64,000 nt of DNA from Vibrio kanaloae (lineage in GTDB: Bacteria; Pseudomonadota; Gammaproteobacteria; Enterobacterales; Vibrionaceae). Below, in pieces: positions 1 through 9,015 of this stretch; position 1 is the first letter of the stretch, and each line of letters starts with the position of its first letter. The translations under genes were made by a program, and so were the position numbers. Location: positions 1,426,001 to 1,490,000 of the forward strand of contig NZ_AP025497.1 in NCBI RefSeq assembly GCF_024347535.1, written 5' to 3'. The notes under the pieces were generated by a model. It worked only from the letters and a program-made list of their open reading frames with translations. It searched no databases and had not been told where the DNA came from.

Positions 1-47
1 ATGACCCGTATAAAGACTTCGTTATCCCTGATGATCTAATGTGGTAG
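1..47 (+). CDS. C-terminal end of an unidentified gene (partial)
   Basis: Frame 3 is open from the window edge to a TAG at 45-47 and reads DPYKDFVIPDDLMW. It is followed 57 bases later by a strong rho-independent terminator in the same direction, which supports a real gene end. The residues are too few to name the product. Confidence 0.5.
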   Translation, partial: DPYKDFVIPDDLMW

Positions 48-104
48 TTCTTTTACATAGCTCTCGTCAAGAGCCGCTATAGTAAAGAAGAAAGTATAGT
101 AAAA

Positions 105-140
105 TGCAGCGAACAACCTTGGGTTGTCGCTGCATTTTTT
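105..140 (+). terminator. Rho-independent terminator after the partial gene
   Basis: The stem TGCAGCG plus ACAACC (left arm 105-118) pairs with GGTTGT plus CGCTGCA (right arm to 134), with one bulged A and a TTG loop. A run of six T follows at 135-140. The rest of 48-371 holds no gene: it contains this hairpin, a short direct repeat and the tcyP terminator. Confidence 0.9.
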
Positions 141-201
141 GTTGGTATTAATCAACCAGAAGAAACCTTTGTTGTTCGTAACCACTTGAGCACTGTTCGC
201 A

Positions 202-231
202 AATTCGTTTCAAGGGTAATTCGTTTCAAGG
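202..231. repeat. Two direct copies of a 14-bp sequence
   Basis: AATTCGTTTCAAGG occurs at 202-215 and again at 218-231, a period of 16 bp, in the intergenic region downstream of both flanking genes. No function is evident. Confidence 0.6.
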
Positions 232-303
232 TAAGTCTGATATTTTCGTTGATGGGCTGTTTAGTGAACAGGTAGGAAATTATGCTTCCTAAGCTGTAGG
301 GGT

Positions 304-330
304 AAAAAAACCGATGTACGAACATCGGTC
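304..330 (-). terminator. Terminator of tcyP (possibly bidirectional)
   Basis: ACCGATGT and ACATCGGT form an 8-bp stem around an ACGA loop. On the minus strand the stem is followed by seven T (the A run at 304-310), placing it about 40 bases after the tcyP stop. Confidence 0.85.
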
Positions 331-371
331 TCTTTATTTTATTTCAGAGTGGAGAATTAGGCAGTTATTTA

Positions 372-1745
372 TTAAGCGCTCGCTTGTTCTAAATCCTGCT
401 TTTTGTCTTTCTTACCCAATAGACGACTTGTAATGGTACCTGCCGTCATTGCGCCTGAAACGTTAAGTGCCGTACGTGCCATATCGATAAGTGGCTCGAT
501 AGAGATAAGCAATGCTGCGATAGTTACCGGAAGGCCCATCGCTGGCAGCACGATAAGTGCCGCGAAAGTAGCACCGCCACCTACACCTGCAATACCGAAT
601 GAGCTTACTGTGATAATCGCAACCAGAGACAGAATGAAGTTGATATCCATTGGGTTGATGCCGACTGTTGGCGCAACCATGACTGCTAGCATTGCTGGGT
701 AGATGCCCGCACAACCATTCTGACCAATCGTTGCACCAAAAGACGCAGATAGGTTTGCAATCGCTGGTGGTACGTTTAGCTTAGTAATTTGAGCTTCTAC
801 GTTCAGTGGGATTGATGCAGCAGAGCTACGCGATGTGAAAGCAAAAGTCAGTACAGGCCAAATTTTTTGGAAGTACTCTTTCGGGTTGACACCAACAAAA
901 GAAACTAGCACGCCGTGAACCACGAACATCAATAGGATCGCTACGTAAGACGCTACGATGAAGCCTAGTAAGCTTAGAATGTCAGACGCGCTAGACGTTG
1001 CAACAACCTTAGCCATTAGTGCTGCGATACCGTAAGGCGTTAGCGCCATGATCATTTTAACTAAACGCATAACGACAGACTGAGCAGCTTCAACAAATGT
1101 ACGAATTGGTGATTCTAGCTCTTCTTTTTCTGCCATCACTTTACGTGCTGCAATACCGGTTAGTACACCAAAGATAACTACCGCGATAATAGAAGTAGAG
1201 CGAGCGCCCGTTAAGTCTGCAAATGGATTTGTTGGAATGAAACTAACCAGCATTTGTGGAATCGTCAGATCAGCTACACTGCCAATGCGACTTTCTAGTG
1301 TTGCGATACGTGCTGTTTCACGAGCACCTTCAGTCAAGCCTTCCGCTGAAAGCCCAAATGCTTGAGTCACTGCGATACCAACTATTGCAGAAATCGCAGT
1401 TGTTGCTAACAATACTGAGATTGTGATGCTAGAAATTTTACCGAGTGAACCGCCTTTTTCAAGCTTCACAACAGCGGCAATCATTGATACCAACACTAAC
1501 GGCATAATCACCATTTTTAGTAGGCCAACGTAGCCACGACCAACAATATTTACCCAGTCTAACGTCTCTTTGATGATAGGGTTACCTTCACCAAATAACA
1601 GCTGTAGGCCTAGGCCGAATACACTACCAAAAACTAAGCCGAGTAAAACAAGTCGAGAAAGAGTGTTTTCTTTTTTCTGCTGTCCATATAGAAAGAAGAG
1701 AATACCAATGAATATCGCTAGGGCAGCGATAGCTGGGAATGACAT
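372..1745 (-). CDS. tcyP: L-cystine/sodium symporter TcyP (YdjN)
   Basis: This 457-residue inner-membrane protein belongs to the sodium:dicarboxylate symporter (SDF) family and closely follows E. coli TcyP (YdjN) from the N-terminus, for example in the FNIVG-like and MPLV segments around residues 65-85. The family member TcyP imports L-cystine as a sulfur source. Hydrophobic segments run through the whole protein, and the serine-rich re-entrant motif SRSSAASIPLNVE with NGCAGIYPAM further on is the substrate-binding signature. The start ATG is preceded by AAGGAA. It is a single-gene unit with its own terminator and a leader containing inverted repeats. A related dicarboxylate or glutamate specificity is less likely given the TcyP-like N-terminus. 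Confidence 0.9.
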   Translation of the reverse strand: MSFPAIAALAIFIGILFFLYGQQKKENTLSRLVLLGLVFGSVFGLGLQLLFGEGNPIIKETLDWVNIVGRGYVGLLKMVIMPLVLVSMIAAVVKLEKGGSLGKISSITISVLLATTAISAIVGIAVTQAFGLSAEGLTEGARETARIATLESRIGSVADLTIPQMLVSFIPTNPFADLTGARSTSIIAVVIFGVLTGIAARKVMAEKEELESPIRTFVEAAQSVVMRLVKMIMALTPYGIAALMAKVVATSSASDILSLLGFIVASYVAILLMFVVHGVLVSFVGVNPKEYFQKIWPVLTFAFTSRSSAASIPLNVEAQITKLNVPPAIANLSASFGATIGQNGCAGIYPAMLAVMVAPTVGINPMDINFILSLVAIITVSSFGIAGVGGGATFAALIVLPAMGLPVTIAALLISIEPLIDMARTALNVSGAMTAGTITSRLLGKKDKKQDLEQASA

Positions 1746-1779
1746 TTAAATTCCTTATGAATAACTTCAAATTAATAGA

Positions 1780-1797
1780 GCGCTAAGGTATTAGCGC
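1780..1797. promoter_or_regulatory. Inverted repeat in the tcyP leader/promoter region
   Basis: GCGCTAA at 1780-1786 and TTAGCGC at 1791-1797 are perfect inverted arms around a 4-base centre, 35-52 bases upstream of the tcyP ATG. A second loose pair, AACGTT and AACGT, lies at about 1817-1835. They could be an operator or an mRNA leader hairpin; no regulator can be assigned from sequence. Confidence 0.35.
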
Positions 1798-1928
1798 GAA
1801 TACTGCAGGGTAAGATAACGTTCTGTAACAAAACGTAAAATAAGGAAAAGTAATTTATTAGAACAATAAGTAATATCCACACATTAAGGAGCATGGATAT
1901 CCAACATTGTGATTAATAGATGAGCTTT

Positions 1929-2624
1929 TTAGCGATATTTTGCTAATAAATTGAGCATATCACTTGAAGAATAAATTTCGACATTTTGGAAGTTATTATC
2001 GAATAATCGGAACAACATGGTTTGTGCTACATCTTTTGATTGAATCGGGCGAAGGTTCTTGAATTTGCCAAACATAAATGGCGACAGCATAGGAAAGACA
2101 CTTTGTAGGATTTTTTCATCGGCCCTTGGTTCATCTCTATCACCAATCAGTGGCCCCGGGCGCGCTATAAAAAGTTGTTTGAAACCGATACGTTTTAGGT
2201 TTTGCTCCATTTGCCCTTTGCAGCGAAGATAATGTGAATAAGAATCTTGCGACGCGCCGTAACTTGACACCACTGCAACTCGTTGGACGCCGAGAAGCTT
2301 CATGGATTGGGCTACTTGGCTGACAAGTTCAACATCGACTTTGCGTAGTGCTTCTTTTGAACCTGCTTTTTTCTTGGTTGTACCTAAGCAGATAACCCCG
2401 AGATTAGGCGTTGCTTTGGTATCGTCCCAACTCGTGACTTGCAGATCACGGTGAATGAGTGTGTGAAGTTTGTCGGAGTTATACTGTGAATCTAATGCTC
2501 TTCGGGATAAGGCATAGATATAGTCAACCGCGGGTTCATCGATGAGCAAGCTCATCACATGACGGCCGATTAGCCCTGTAGCGCCAGCTACAACGACCGA
2601 TGTTTTGTCTCCAGAAATGCTCAT
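1929..2624 (-). CDS. NAD(P)-binding oxidoreductase, HTATIP2/TIP30-like
   Basis: A 231-residue Rossmann-fold protein with the N-terminal dinucleotide-binding motif GATGLIG at residues 14-20, followed by conserved VSSYGAS in the middle and YLRCKGQME, a YxxxK-like arrangement near residue 130. It resembles atypical short-chain dehydrogenases of the HTATIP2/NAD-dependent epimerase type. Substrate is unknown. It stands alone, in the same direction as tcyP but separated from it by about 180 bases with inverted repeats, so co-transcription is uncertain. Confidence 0.75.
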   Translation of the reverse strand: MSISGDKTSVVVAGATGLIGRHVMSLLIDEPAVDYIYALSRRALDSQYNSDKLHTLIHRDLQVTSWDDTKATPNLGVICLGTTKKKAGSKEALRKVDVELVSQVAQSMKLLGVQRVAVVSSYGASQDSYSHYLRCKGQMEQNLKRIGFKQLFIARPGPLIGDRDEPRADEKILQSVFPMLSPFMFGKFKNLRPIQSKDVAQTMLFRLFDNNFQNVEIYSSSDMLNLLAKYR

Positions 2625-3055
2625 AGCTATCCTTAACCTGCTTGCAAGTGCTTGTTTAATATAAACAGTGTTTTAATTTTAAGCGAATAAAATTTAAAGA
2701 TAGTTTTTAAAGGTTACTCAATAAGTAAACCAGATTTTAGAAATAAAAAACCAAAAAACTGCTGGGAGTTACGGTGTGAGCTTTTATTAATTTCGAGCTT
2801 ATTTATAGAGTGCTTATTAATAGAGGTATTATGATTCATGCAAGCTGTTTGTATCAGACATAACAGTGCCAAAGGTAAGTGATTGAGATTTGCGGTTAGT
2901 TGGTATGAATTTTATGTTTTGTGATTGTTTTGTTTAGAAAAGAGGCTGAACTGTTTAAATTAAGAACACTCTCTGCGTTTCTGTTACATAACCATAGATA
3001 CCGGGTTGCTTAACACGTAAACTGAGTCGTAATTCACATAGACCAAGGACGTGCT
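2625..3055. other. 431-bp intergenic region between divergent genes
   Basis: The stretch separates the divergently transcribed oxidoreductase and flavin reductase-like genes and should contain both promoters. It is AT-rich. I saw no open frame longer than about 14 codons with a ribosome-binding site, no convincing terminator and no cobalamin riboswitch signature. Confidence 0.5.
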
Positions 3056-3667
3056 ATGAACCTCAAGCTTGATACTCTCGCTCCTACTCAGATTTATCAT
3101 CTGATGACACAAACTGTTGTGCCAAGGCCTATTGCATGGGTATTGACGGAATCTTCTGACCAAGAGTACAACCTAGCGCCTTTCTCTTATTTCACGCCTG
3201 TTTCCAGCAATCCGCCGCTATTGATGTTGTCGGTTGGGAAGAAGCCATCGGGCGAAATCAAAGATACCACTCGTAACGCCCTAGAAACGGGTAAGCTTGT
3301 GATTCACATTGCTTCTTCAAGTTCTGCAGAAACAATGACAGCGACAGCAGCTACCCTTGAACACGGTGATTCTGAAGTAACTGCGAATAATATCGAGCTG
3401 GTTGAATTTGAAGGCTTTTCTTTACCAAGAGTTAAGCAGTGCGCCGTGGCTTTTGGTTGTACATTATATGAAGTTAAAGAAGTCGGTGAAGTACCGCAAA
3501 GCCTTATATTTTCCCAAGTTGAACAGGTGTATATCTCCGAAGATGTGATTGATAACGAGAGCGATCGCTTGAAGATTGATGCGCTCGCACTTGATCCTTT
3601 ATCTCGATTGGGTGGCGGTGAATACGCCACGCTAGCCAATGTGTTCTCTGTCGCTCGTCCTAAGTAA
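3056..3667 (+). CDS. Flavin reductase family protein (FMN-binding split barrel)
   Basis: A 203-residue protein of the flavin reductase-like/DIM6-NTAB family. The N-terminal half has the typical VPRPIAWV motif (about residues 22-29), then NLAPFSYF and a PPLLMLSVG segment, which bind FMN in the split-barrel fold. The start is supported by AAGGA six bases upstream. It lies 71 bases before cobT in the same direction. A role linked to cobalamin (flavin-dependent cobalt reduction, or synthesis of the FMN-derived lower ligand) is an inference from position only; general flavin or quinone chemistry is equally possible. Confidence 0.8.
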   Translation: MNLKLDTLAPTQIYHLMTQTVVPRPIAWVLTESSDQEYNLAPFSYFTPVSSNPPLLMLSVGKKPSGEIKDTTRNALETGKLVIHIASSSSAETMTATAATLEHGDSEVTANNIELVEFEGFSLPRVKQCAVAFGCTLYEVKEVGEVPQSLIFSQVEQVYISEDVIDNESDRLKIDALALDPLSRLGGGEYATLANVFSVARPK

Positions 3668-3738
3668 GAGTTATCTATTTAGCTTCAGCCGAATAAGTTC
3701 GCTAAACCTCGTACCTCAATCTAAGTGCCATTAATCTT

Positions 3739-4803
3739 ATGCTAAATACAAAATACTCACAGTTCATCCAACATCGCATTGATCAAAAAACTAAGCCGTT
3801 AGGCGCTCTTGGTTTACTGGAAAAGGTTGCTCATCAACTGGCTCTAATTCAAAGTCAGGGTCAAGAGTCTGCGGTTGAACACATCGAATTGAATAAGCCG
3901 AGCATCATCATTTTTGCAGGCGATCATGGTATTGCTGATGAAGGCGTGAGTATTGCTCCAAGTGCCGTCACGCAACAGATGGTGTTGAACTTCTTAAGCG
4001 GTGGAGCGGCGATCAATTGCTTCTGTGCGGTGAATAACATCGATATCACGGTAATCGACACGGGGATATTGTTGCCAGTCGAATCTGAGAGCCCTATGCT
4101 GATCTCCCAGCGTTTGGGTACACGAACCAATAACTTTGCCAACGAAGCCGCAATGAGTTTAGAAACGGTGGAACGAGGCATAGAACTCGGCGCCCAGCTT
4201 GTATCTAAAACCATTTTGAACGGTTCGAATATCATCATGTTTGGTGAAATGGGTATCGGCAACACCAGCAGTGCTTCAGCGATTTTAAGTGCGCTAGCAA
4301 ACCGGAGTGCGGTTGAATGTGTTGGATTAGGTACAGGTATCAACAATGAACAACTTGCGCGAAAAGTGGCTGTGGTTGAGCAAGGTGTTGCGCGTTGCAA
4401 AGGTTTAGGGCTTACAGAAGTTAAAGAGCTTACAGATCTTAAAGATACCAAAGAGGTACTAGCACAAGTTGGTGGCTACGAAATCGTTCAAATGGTCGGT
4501 GGTTTCCTTGGTGCTTATCAAAATAGAACGCCAGTATTGGTTGATGGTTTTATCGTATCAGCCGCTGCGTATGTCGCGACCTTAATTGAACCGAACTGCC
4601 GTGACTATATGATATTTGCCCACCGCTCTGAAGAGTCCGGCCACAAAATCTTATTAGAGTTACTAGACGCTGAACCACTGCTCGATCTTGGATTGAGGCT
4701 AGGCGAGGGCACAGGCGCTGCACTAGCTATGCCAATCATCCGAGCGGCTGTGGAGTTTTACAACAATATGGCGAGCTTCGAGAGTGCTGGAGTCACTGTT
4801 TAA
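3739..4803 (+). CDS. cobT: Nicotinate-nucleotide--dimethylbenzimidazole phosphoribosyltransferase CobT
   Basis: CobT makes alpha-ribazole 5'-phosphate from nicotinate mononucleotide and dimethylbenzimidazole in lower-ligand activation of B12. The 354 residues match the family length. Diagnostic segments are [13 protein letters not shown] near residue 60, [12 protein letters not shown] near 169, and [11 protein letters not shown] near 320, whose glutamate corresponds to the catalytic base. The ribosome-binding site is weak. The stop overlaps the cobS start (TAATG), indicating translational coupling in a cobTSUC salvage cluster. Confidence 0.96.
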   Translation: MLNTKYSQFIQHRIDQKTKPLGALGLLEKVAHQLALIQSQGQESAVEHIELNKPSIIIFAGDHGIADEGVSIAPSAVTQQMVLNFLSGGAAINCFCAVNNIDITVIDTGILLPVESESPMLISQRLGTRTNNFANEAAMSLETVERGIELGAQLVSKTILNGSNIIMFGEMGIGNTSSASAILSALANRSAVECVGLGTGINNEQLARKVAVVEQGVARCKGLGLTEVKELTDLKDTKEVLAQVGGYEIVQMVGGFLGAYQNRTPVLVDGFIVSAAAYVATLIEPNCRDYMIFAHRSEESGHKILLELLDAEPLLDLGLRLGEGTGAALAMPIIRAAVEFYNNMASFESAGVTV

Positions 4804-5609
4804 TGAGTGATTTGCCGGAAAGATCTTTGAAAGATCGCGTTGCTTATCAATGGGAACTGTTTTCCTTGGCAATGGGCTTCTTTTCTCGTTTACCTATGCC
4901 GAAGAACACGCCCTATTCAGAAGAGCGTATGAATCGTTCTGGTCGTTACTTTTCAACGGTCGGTATCTTACTTGGCGTGTTATGTGGTGGTGTATTTGTG
5001 CTGCTTGATGCTGTACTGCCAAGTGGCGTCGCTATATTTTTAATGATGGTTTTTAGCCTGATGTTAACCGGCGCGTTCCATGAAGATGGTTTAACCGATA
5101 TGGCGGATGGCATTGGCGGCGGCATGACGTTAGAACGTCGATTGACCATTATGAAAGACAGTCGTATTGGTACATACGGCGCATCTGCTCTCATCATGGC
5201 TCTGTTTGGAAAGTGGGTTCTATTGAATGAACTTGTCAGCATGACCGAGCTGTTTATGGTGATCGTCACAAGTTACACCTTTAGCCGAGCGATTGCCGCA
5301 TCACTGATTTATGACATGCCTTACGTGAGCGATTTAGATACCAGTAAAAGTAAGCCTTTGGCCAACAAACAAACCAAAGGCGAACTTGTCTTCTTATTGC
5401 TTGTAGGCGTGCTGCCTAGCCTGTGGTTTGGTCTTGAATTCGCTTTGATTTTATCTGTCGTCGCGTATCTGTTCAGAACAGGTTTCAAAAAGTGGTTAAC
5501 GGCTCGAATTGGCGGCTTTACTGGCGACTGCTTGGGGGCTGCTCAACAGTTAATGGAGTTGCTGAATTACCTTGTATTCATAACTGCATTTTACAATGGC
5601 TTTCTATAA
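4803..5609 (+). CDS. cobS: Adenosylcobinamide-GDP ribazoletransferase CobS
   Basis: CobS is the membrane enzyme that joins adenosylcobinamide-GDP to alpha-ribazole(-phosphate), giving adenosylcobalamin(-phosphate). The 268-residue protein has several hydrophobic helices and the family's acidic metal-binding motif HEDGLTDMADGIGGG near residue 97, followed by KDSRIGTYG. Its ATG overlaps the last base of the cobT stop, and cobU follows after nine bases. Confidence 0.95.
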   Translation: MSDLPERSLKDRVAYQWELFSLAMGFFSRLPMPKNTPYSEERMNRSGRYFSTVGILLGVLCGGVFVLLDAVLPSGVAIFLMMVFSLMLTGAFHEDGLTDMADGIGGGMTLERRLTIMKDSRIGTYGASALIMALFGKWVLLNELVSMTELFMVIVTSYTFSRAIAASLIYDMPYVSDLDTSKSKPLANKQTKGELVFLLLVGVLPSLWFGLEFALILSVVAYLFRTGFKKWLTARIGGFTGDCLGAAQQLMELLNYLVFITAFYNGFL

Positions 5610-5618
5610 CGGTTTCCT

Positions 5619-6203
5619 ATGAAAAATACGAATCAAACTATTCAAGCAAGTCAGCGAAACAGCCATTTGGTATTGGGTGGAGCTCGTTCTGGCAAGTCGA
5701 GTTATGCAGAGCAACAAGCGTTAAGTGCCCTGGCTGCATGTTCAAATAGGCGTTTGCATTACATTGCAACAGCCACTTACCTTGACGATGAAATGCGAGA
5801 ACGAATAGCGCACCATCAACAACGTCGAGGTCAGCATTGGGTTGAACATGAGGTACCGATTGAATTAGCCACTAAACTGCAGGCATTTAATCAAGGTGAT
5901 GTGGTGCTGATTGATTGCTTAACACTATGGCTTAACAACCTCATCTTTGAATTGGGCGATGATGCAACCAATGAACAAGTAGAGACTGTGATTGAGGCTT
6001 TAGTGCAAAGCGTCGAGCAAAGTCCGGCGCAAATTATCATCGTGTCTAACGAAGTTGGACTTGGTGTAGTTCCGCTAGGAAAAGTGTCGCGCTTGTTTGT
6101 TGATAATGCGGGGCGAATGAACCAAGCATTAGCTCGGGTTGTCGAACGAGTCACACTGGTCACCGCAGGGTTGCCATTGATCTTGAAACCGTCGAATTAT
6201 TAG
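5619..6203 (+). CDS. cobU: Bifunctional adenosylcobinamide kinase/guanylyltransferase CobU
   Basis: CobU phosphorylates adenosylcobinamide and then adds GMP. The 194-residue protein has the P-loop GGARSGKS at 20-27, a conserved histidine in the segment IAHHQQRRGQHW that corresponds to the guanylylated histidine of the family, and a VSNEVGLGVVP segment typical of CobU/CobP. The N-terminus has about ten extra polar residues before the P-loop strand. It sits between cobS and cobC in a tight run. Confidence 0.95.
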   Translation: MKNTNQTIQASQRNSHLVLGGARSGKSSYAEQQALSALAACSNRRLHYIATATYLDDEMRERIAHHQQRRGQHWVEHEVPIELATKLQAFNQGDVVLIDCLTLWLNNLIFELGDDATNEQVETVIEALVQSVEQSPAQIIIVSNEVGLGVVPLGKVSRLFVDNAGRMNQALARVVERVTLVTAGLPLILKPSNY

Positions 6204-6229
6204 ACTCATTCCTAAGTTTAGGTACACAC

Positions 6230-6847
6230 ATGGACAATGGAACAACCAAAAATATCTACTTGCTGAGGCATGGAAAGGTAGAAGGTAAAACGGCTCTGAA
6301 CGGTGTATCTGACGTATTGGTTAACCCAAACCTTCAACAGCAGATTTGTGAAGCCTTGGTGCAGCACGATGTCTCTTTTGATGGTGTGGTTACCTCGCCA
6401 TTAAGACGATGCAGTGATCTAGCAAACCTGTATGCACAGCGCATGTCTGTACCTCTGTTGACGACATCAGGCTTTCAAGAAATGAACTTCGGTGAAGTTG
6501 ATGGTGTCCCATTTGATGAGCTTGAAGACAAGTGGGGAATGTTAGAAACCTTTTGGCAAGACCCTGCTAATCATCGATTAACAGGCGCAGAAAGCTTACA
6601 GAGCTTCCACGACAGAGTAACTCAAGCTTGGGCGCAACTTTTTAGCGATCCAAGTGATAATTTATTATTGGTTACTCATGGTGGTGTGATTCGAGTACTG
6701 CTCGCGCACTGCCTTGATATTAATTGGAAAAATCCAAGTTTGTACTCGAAATTATCGATCGAGAATGCCTCAATTACCCATATTCAAGTCACTCAGTTTG
6801 CACAGAGCTTTATCTGCGTCAAAGCGATAGGGCTGCCTGTTCTGTAA
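6230..6847 (+). CDS. cobC: Alpha-ribazole phosphatase CobC (histidine phosphatase family)
   Basis: This 205-residue protein has the phosphoglycerate mutase-like RHG motif at residues 13-15 (His14 would be the phospho-accepting residue), TSPLRRC near 50, and the second catalytic histidine in VTHGGVIR near 146. In B12 salvage, CobC removes the phosphate from alpha-ribazole 5'-phosphate or cobalamin phosphate. The assignment over other histidine phosphatases rests on its place 26 bases after cobU. Confidence 0.88.
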   Translation: MDNGTTKNIYLLRHGKVEGKTALNGVSDVLVNPNLQQQICEALVQHDVSFDGVVTSPLRRCSDLANLYAQRMSVPLLTTSGFQEMNFGEVDGVPFDELEDKWGMLETFWQDPANHRLTGAESLQSFHDRVTQAWAQLFSDPSDNLLLVTHGGVIRVLLAHCLDINWKNPSLYSKLSIENASITHIQVTQFAQSFICVKAIGLPVL

Positions 6848-6940
6848 GCATTCAAAAATACACAGTTATACCAATTTTTAAATATATTAAAAGTGTAAGA
6901 CGGTGGTTTTAGCCGTTACCTACGTGAAAGGAATTTAGTC

Positions 6941-8737
6941 ATGACCACACCAAGTTGGGATCTCAGTATTGCTTATCGCGATCTAGATGATGCAAAAATC
7001 GAACAGGATATTGAACTCATTCAACAGTGTATTGAGCTGTTGTATCAGCATGTTGAAATTCGCCATGTCATTCTAGCGATGCAAAACGCCATTCAGACTT
7101 CAGAAGCGGCTGGCACGTTACTGAGCACCATCAATACTTTTGCCAACTGCCACGCATCGGTAGATGCAACACATACAGAAGCCAAAGCATTGCTTGGCCG
7201 TGTCGCGAAGTTGAACTCTGAAATGTCTCAAGCGTTTAGCCCGTATGAAGACACATTGATTCACGCTGAACCAGAATTTATTGATGCCGTTCTAGAGCAT
7301 GAAAGTATGGATGTAGCTGGCCAACGTTTTGCGATTGAAAGTTCACGAAAATTATCGAGCAGCAGACTTAGTGTGGCTGAAGAGCAGCTATTAGCAGCAA
7401 TGAAGGTTGATGGCCGTGACGCGTGGGGGCGTTTATACGACAACCTAACGGGTTCTTTGAAGTTGTCTTTAAAGGTTCAAGGTGAAGAAGAAGCTCTCGG
7501 TTTCTCCCAAGTGGTTAGCTTACTGTATGGCAGTGAATTCGACAAACAAGAACCGGCATGGCGCGCGGTTCAAGGCGCAATGAAAACGCATCAAGAGTCT
7601 TTTGCTTCGATTCTCAATGCATTGGCGGGTTGGCGACTGACGGAAAACAAAAAGCGCTCGAAGATTAGCGACGTACATTTCCTTGATCCAAGCCTACACG
7701 GCAGCCGCATTGTGCCAGAAACATTAGACACCATGATGTCGGTGGCAAAAGCTAATCGTAACGTTGGACAGAAAGCCGGCCTGTTAATGGCAAGAGTTCA
7801 CGGTCTCGATGAAATGAAGCCTTGGAATCATTTAGCAGCAATGCCACCACTTGGCGACGCTGAATCTAAGGTTTACCCATTTGATGAAGCGATCGAAGTG
7901 ATCAAAACTGCTTTTGATCAAGTCAATCCAGAGATGGCTGAGTTTGTGGGTTTGATGGTTGAGAATGGTTGGATTGATGCAGCACCTGCTGCCAACAAGC
8001 GTTTAGGGGCTTACTGCACTAAATTTGCTGCTACACGTACGCCGCTCGTTTTCATGACTTGGGGTGGTAGCCGCTCAAACCTAATGACCTTAGCGCATGA
8101 ACTCGGCCATGCTTTTCACAATTGGGTGATGAAAGATATGCCATTATGTCAGACACGCTACCCCATGACGCTGGCAGAAACTGCTTCTATCTTTGCTGAG
8201 AACATCGTTCGTGACCACTTGTTACAACAAGCACAAACACGCAATGAAAAACTTGAAATGCTGTGGGAAGAGCTTTCTTCTTCTTTGGCATTAATGGTGA
8301 ACATTCCCGTTCGTTTTGAGTTTGAGAAAGCCTTCTACGAGCAGCGTGAAAAAGGCGAGCTCACGGCTCAGCAGCTGTGTGACTTGATGGAAACAACTTG
8401 GAAAGAGTGGTACGGCGATGCAATGACAGAAGCCGACCCTTATTTCTGGGCGAGCAAACTGCACTTCAGCATTTCTCAAGTGAGCTTCTACAACTACCCA
8501 TACCTATTCGGGTACTTGTTCAGCAAAGGTGTGTACGCGCAGCGAGATGCGAAAGGTGAGCAATTCTACGGCGATTACGTGTCGTTGCTTCGTGATACGG
8601 GCAGCATGATGGCGGAAGAAGTCGTTCAAAAGCACTTAGGAATGGACCTGACTCAAGCTGACTTTTGGCAACAAAGCATCGACATGGTCAAAGTCCAAAT
8701 CGATGAATTTGAAAGATTGCTCGATCAGGAAGATTAA
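6941..8737 (+). CDS. M3 family oligoendopeptidase (PepF-like)
   Basis: A 598-residue cytoplasmic zinc peptidase. The catalytic motif HELGH is at residues 386-390 within LAHELGHAFHNWV, followed by a downstream glutamate segment AETASIFAENIV that supplies the third zinc ligand. These are hallmarks of M3 oligopeptidases that trim short peptides. GGAATTTAG-like sequence (AAAGGAAT) lies before the ATG. A hairpin (about 8758-8797, without a T run) follows. No link to B12 is expected; it is probably its own transcription unit. Confidence 0.9.
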   Translation: MTTPSWDLSIAYRDLDDAKIEQDIELIQQCIELLYQHVEIRHVILAMQNAIQTSEAAGTLLSTINTFANCHASVDATHTEAKALLGRVAKLNSEMSQAFSPYEDTLIHAEPEFIDAVLEHESMDVAGQRFAIESSRKLSSSRLSVAEEQLLAAMKVDGRDAWGRLYDNLTGSLKLSLKVQGEEEALGFSQVVSLLYGSEFDKQEPAWRAVQGAMKTHQESFASILNALAGWRLTENKKRSKISDVHFLDPSLHGSRIVPETLDTMMSVAKANRNVGQKAGLLMARVHGLDEMKPWNHLAAMPPLGDAESKVYPFDEAIEVIKTAFDQVNPEMAEFVGLMVENGWIDAAPAANKRLGAYCTKFAATRTPLVFMTWGGSRSNLMTLAHELGHAFHNWVMKDMPLCQTRYPMTLAETASIFAENIVRDHLLQQAQTRNEKLEMLWEELSSSLALMVNIPVRFEFEKAFYEQREKGELTAQQLCDLMETTWKEWYGDAMTEADPYFWASKLHFSISQVSFYNYPYLFGYLFSKGVYAQRDAKGEQFYGDYVSLLRDTGSMMAEEVVQKHLGMDLTQADFWQQSIDMVKVQIDEFERLLDQED

Positions 8738-9015
8738 TTGATCTCAATCTGTTCATGGCAGGTAAGAGCTGTGTTAGCTTACGTGGCTCTTATCTTGCTG
8801 ACATGACTTGAGAAAAGCTGAGACAGCCAAAAGTTGCTTTAAATAGAGAAAGTTATTTGGAACAGAAGTCGGTTAGTAAAGTCAGCAGGTAATATAAAAA
8901 TATATGGGTAGTATTTGTGAGTGATAACGGAGTTTCTATTGATAAGTGCGATCCTAGCAACACAATTTCTATGTACAATTTATTAACATACGGCCGTGCA
9001 ATTAAGGAGTAACGC

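Noticed and set aside
2625..3055. Cobalamin riboswitch upstream of the B12 cluster
   Set aside because: No B12-box-like sequence or the expected stem pattern was found by eye.
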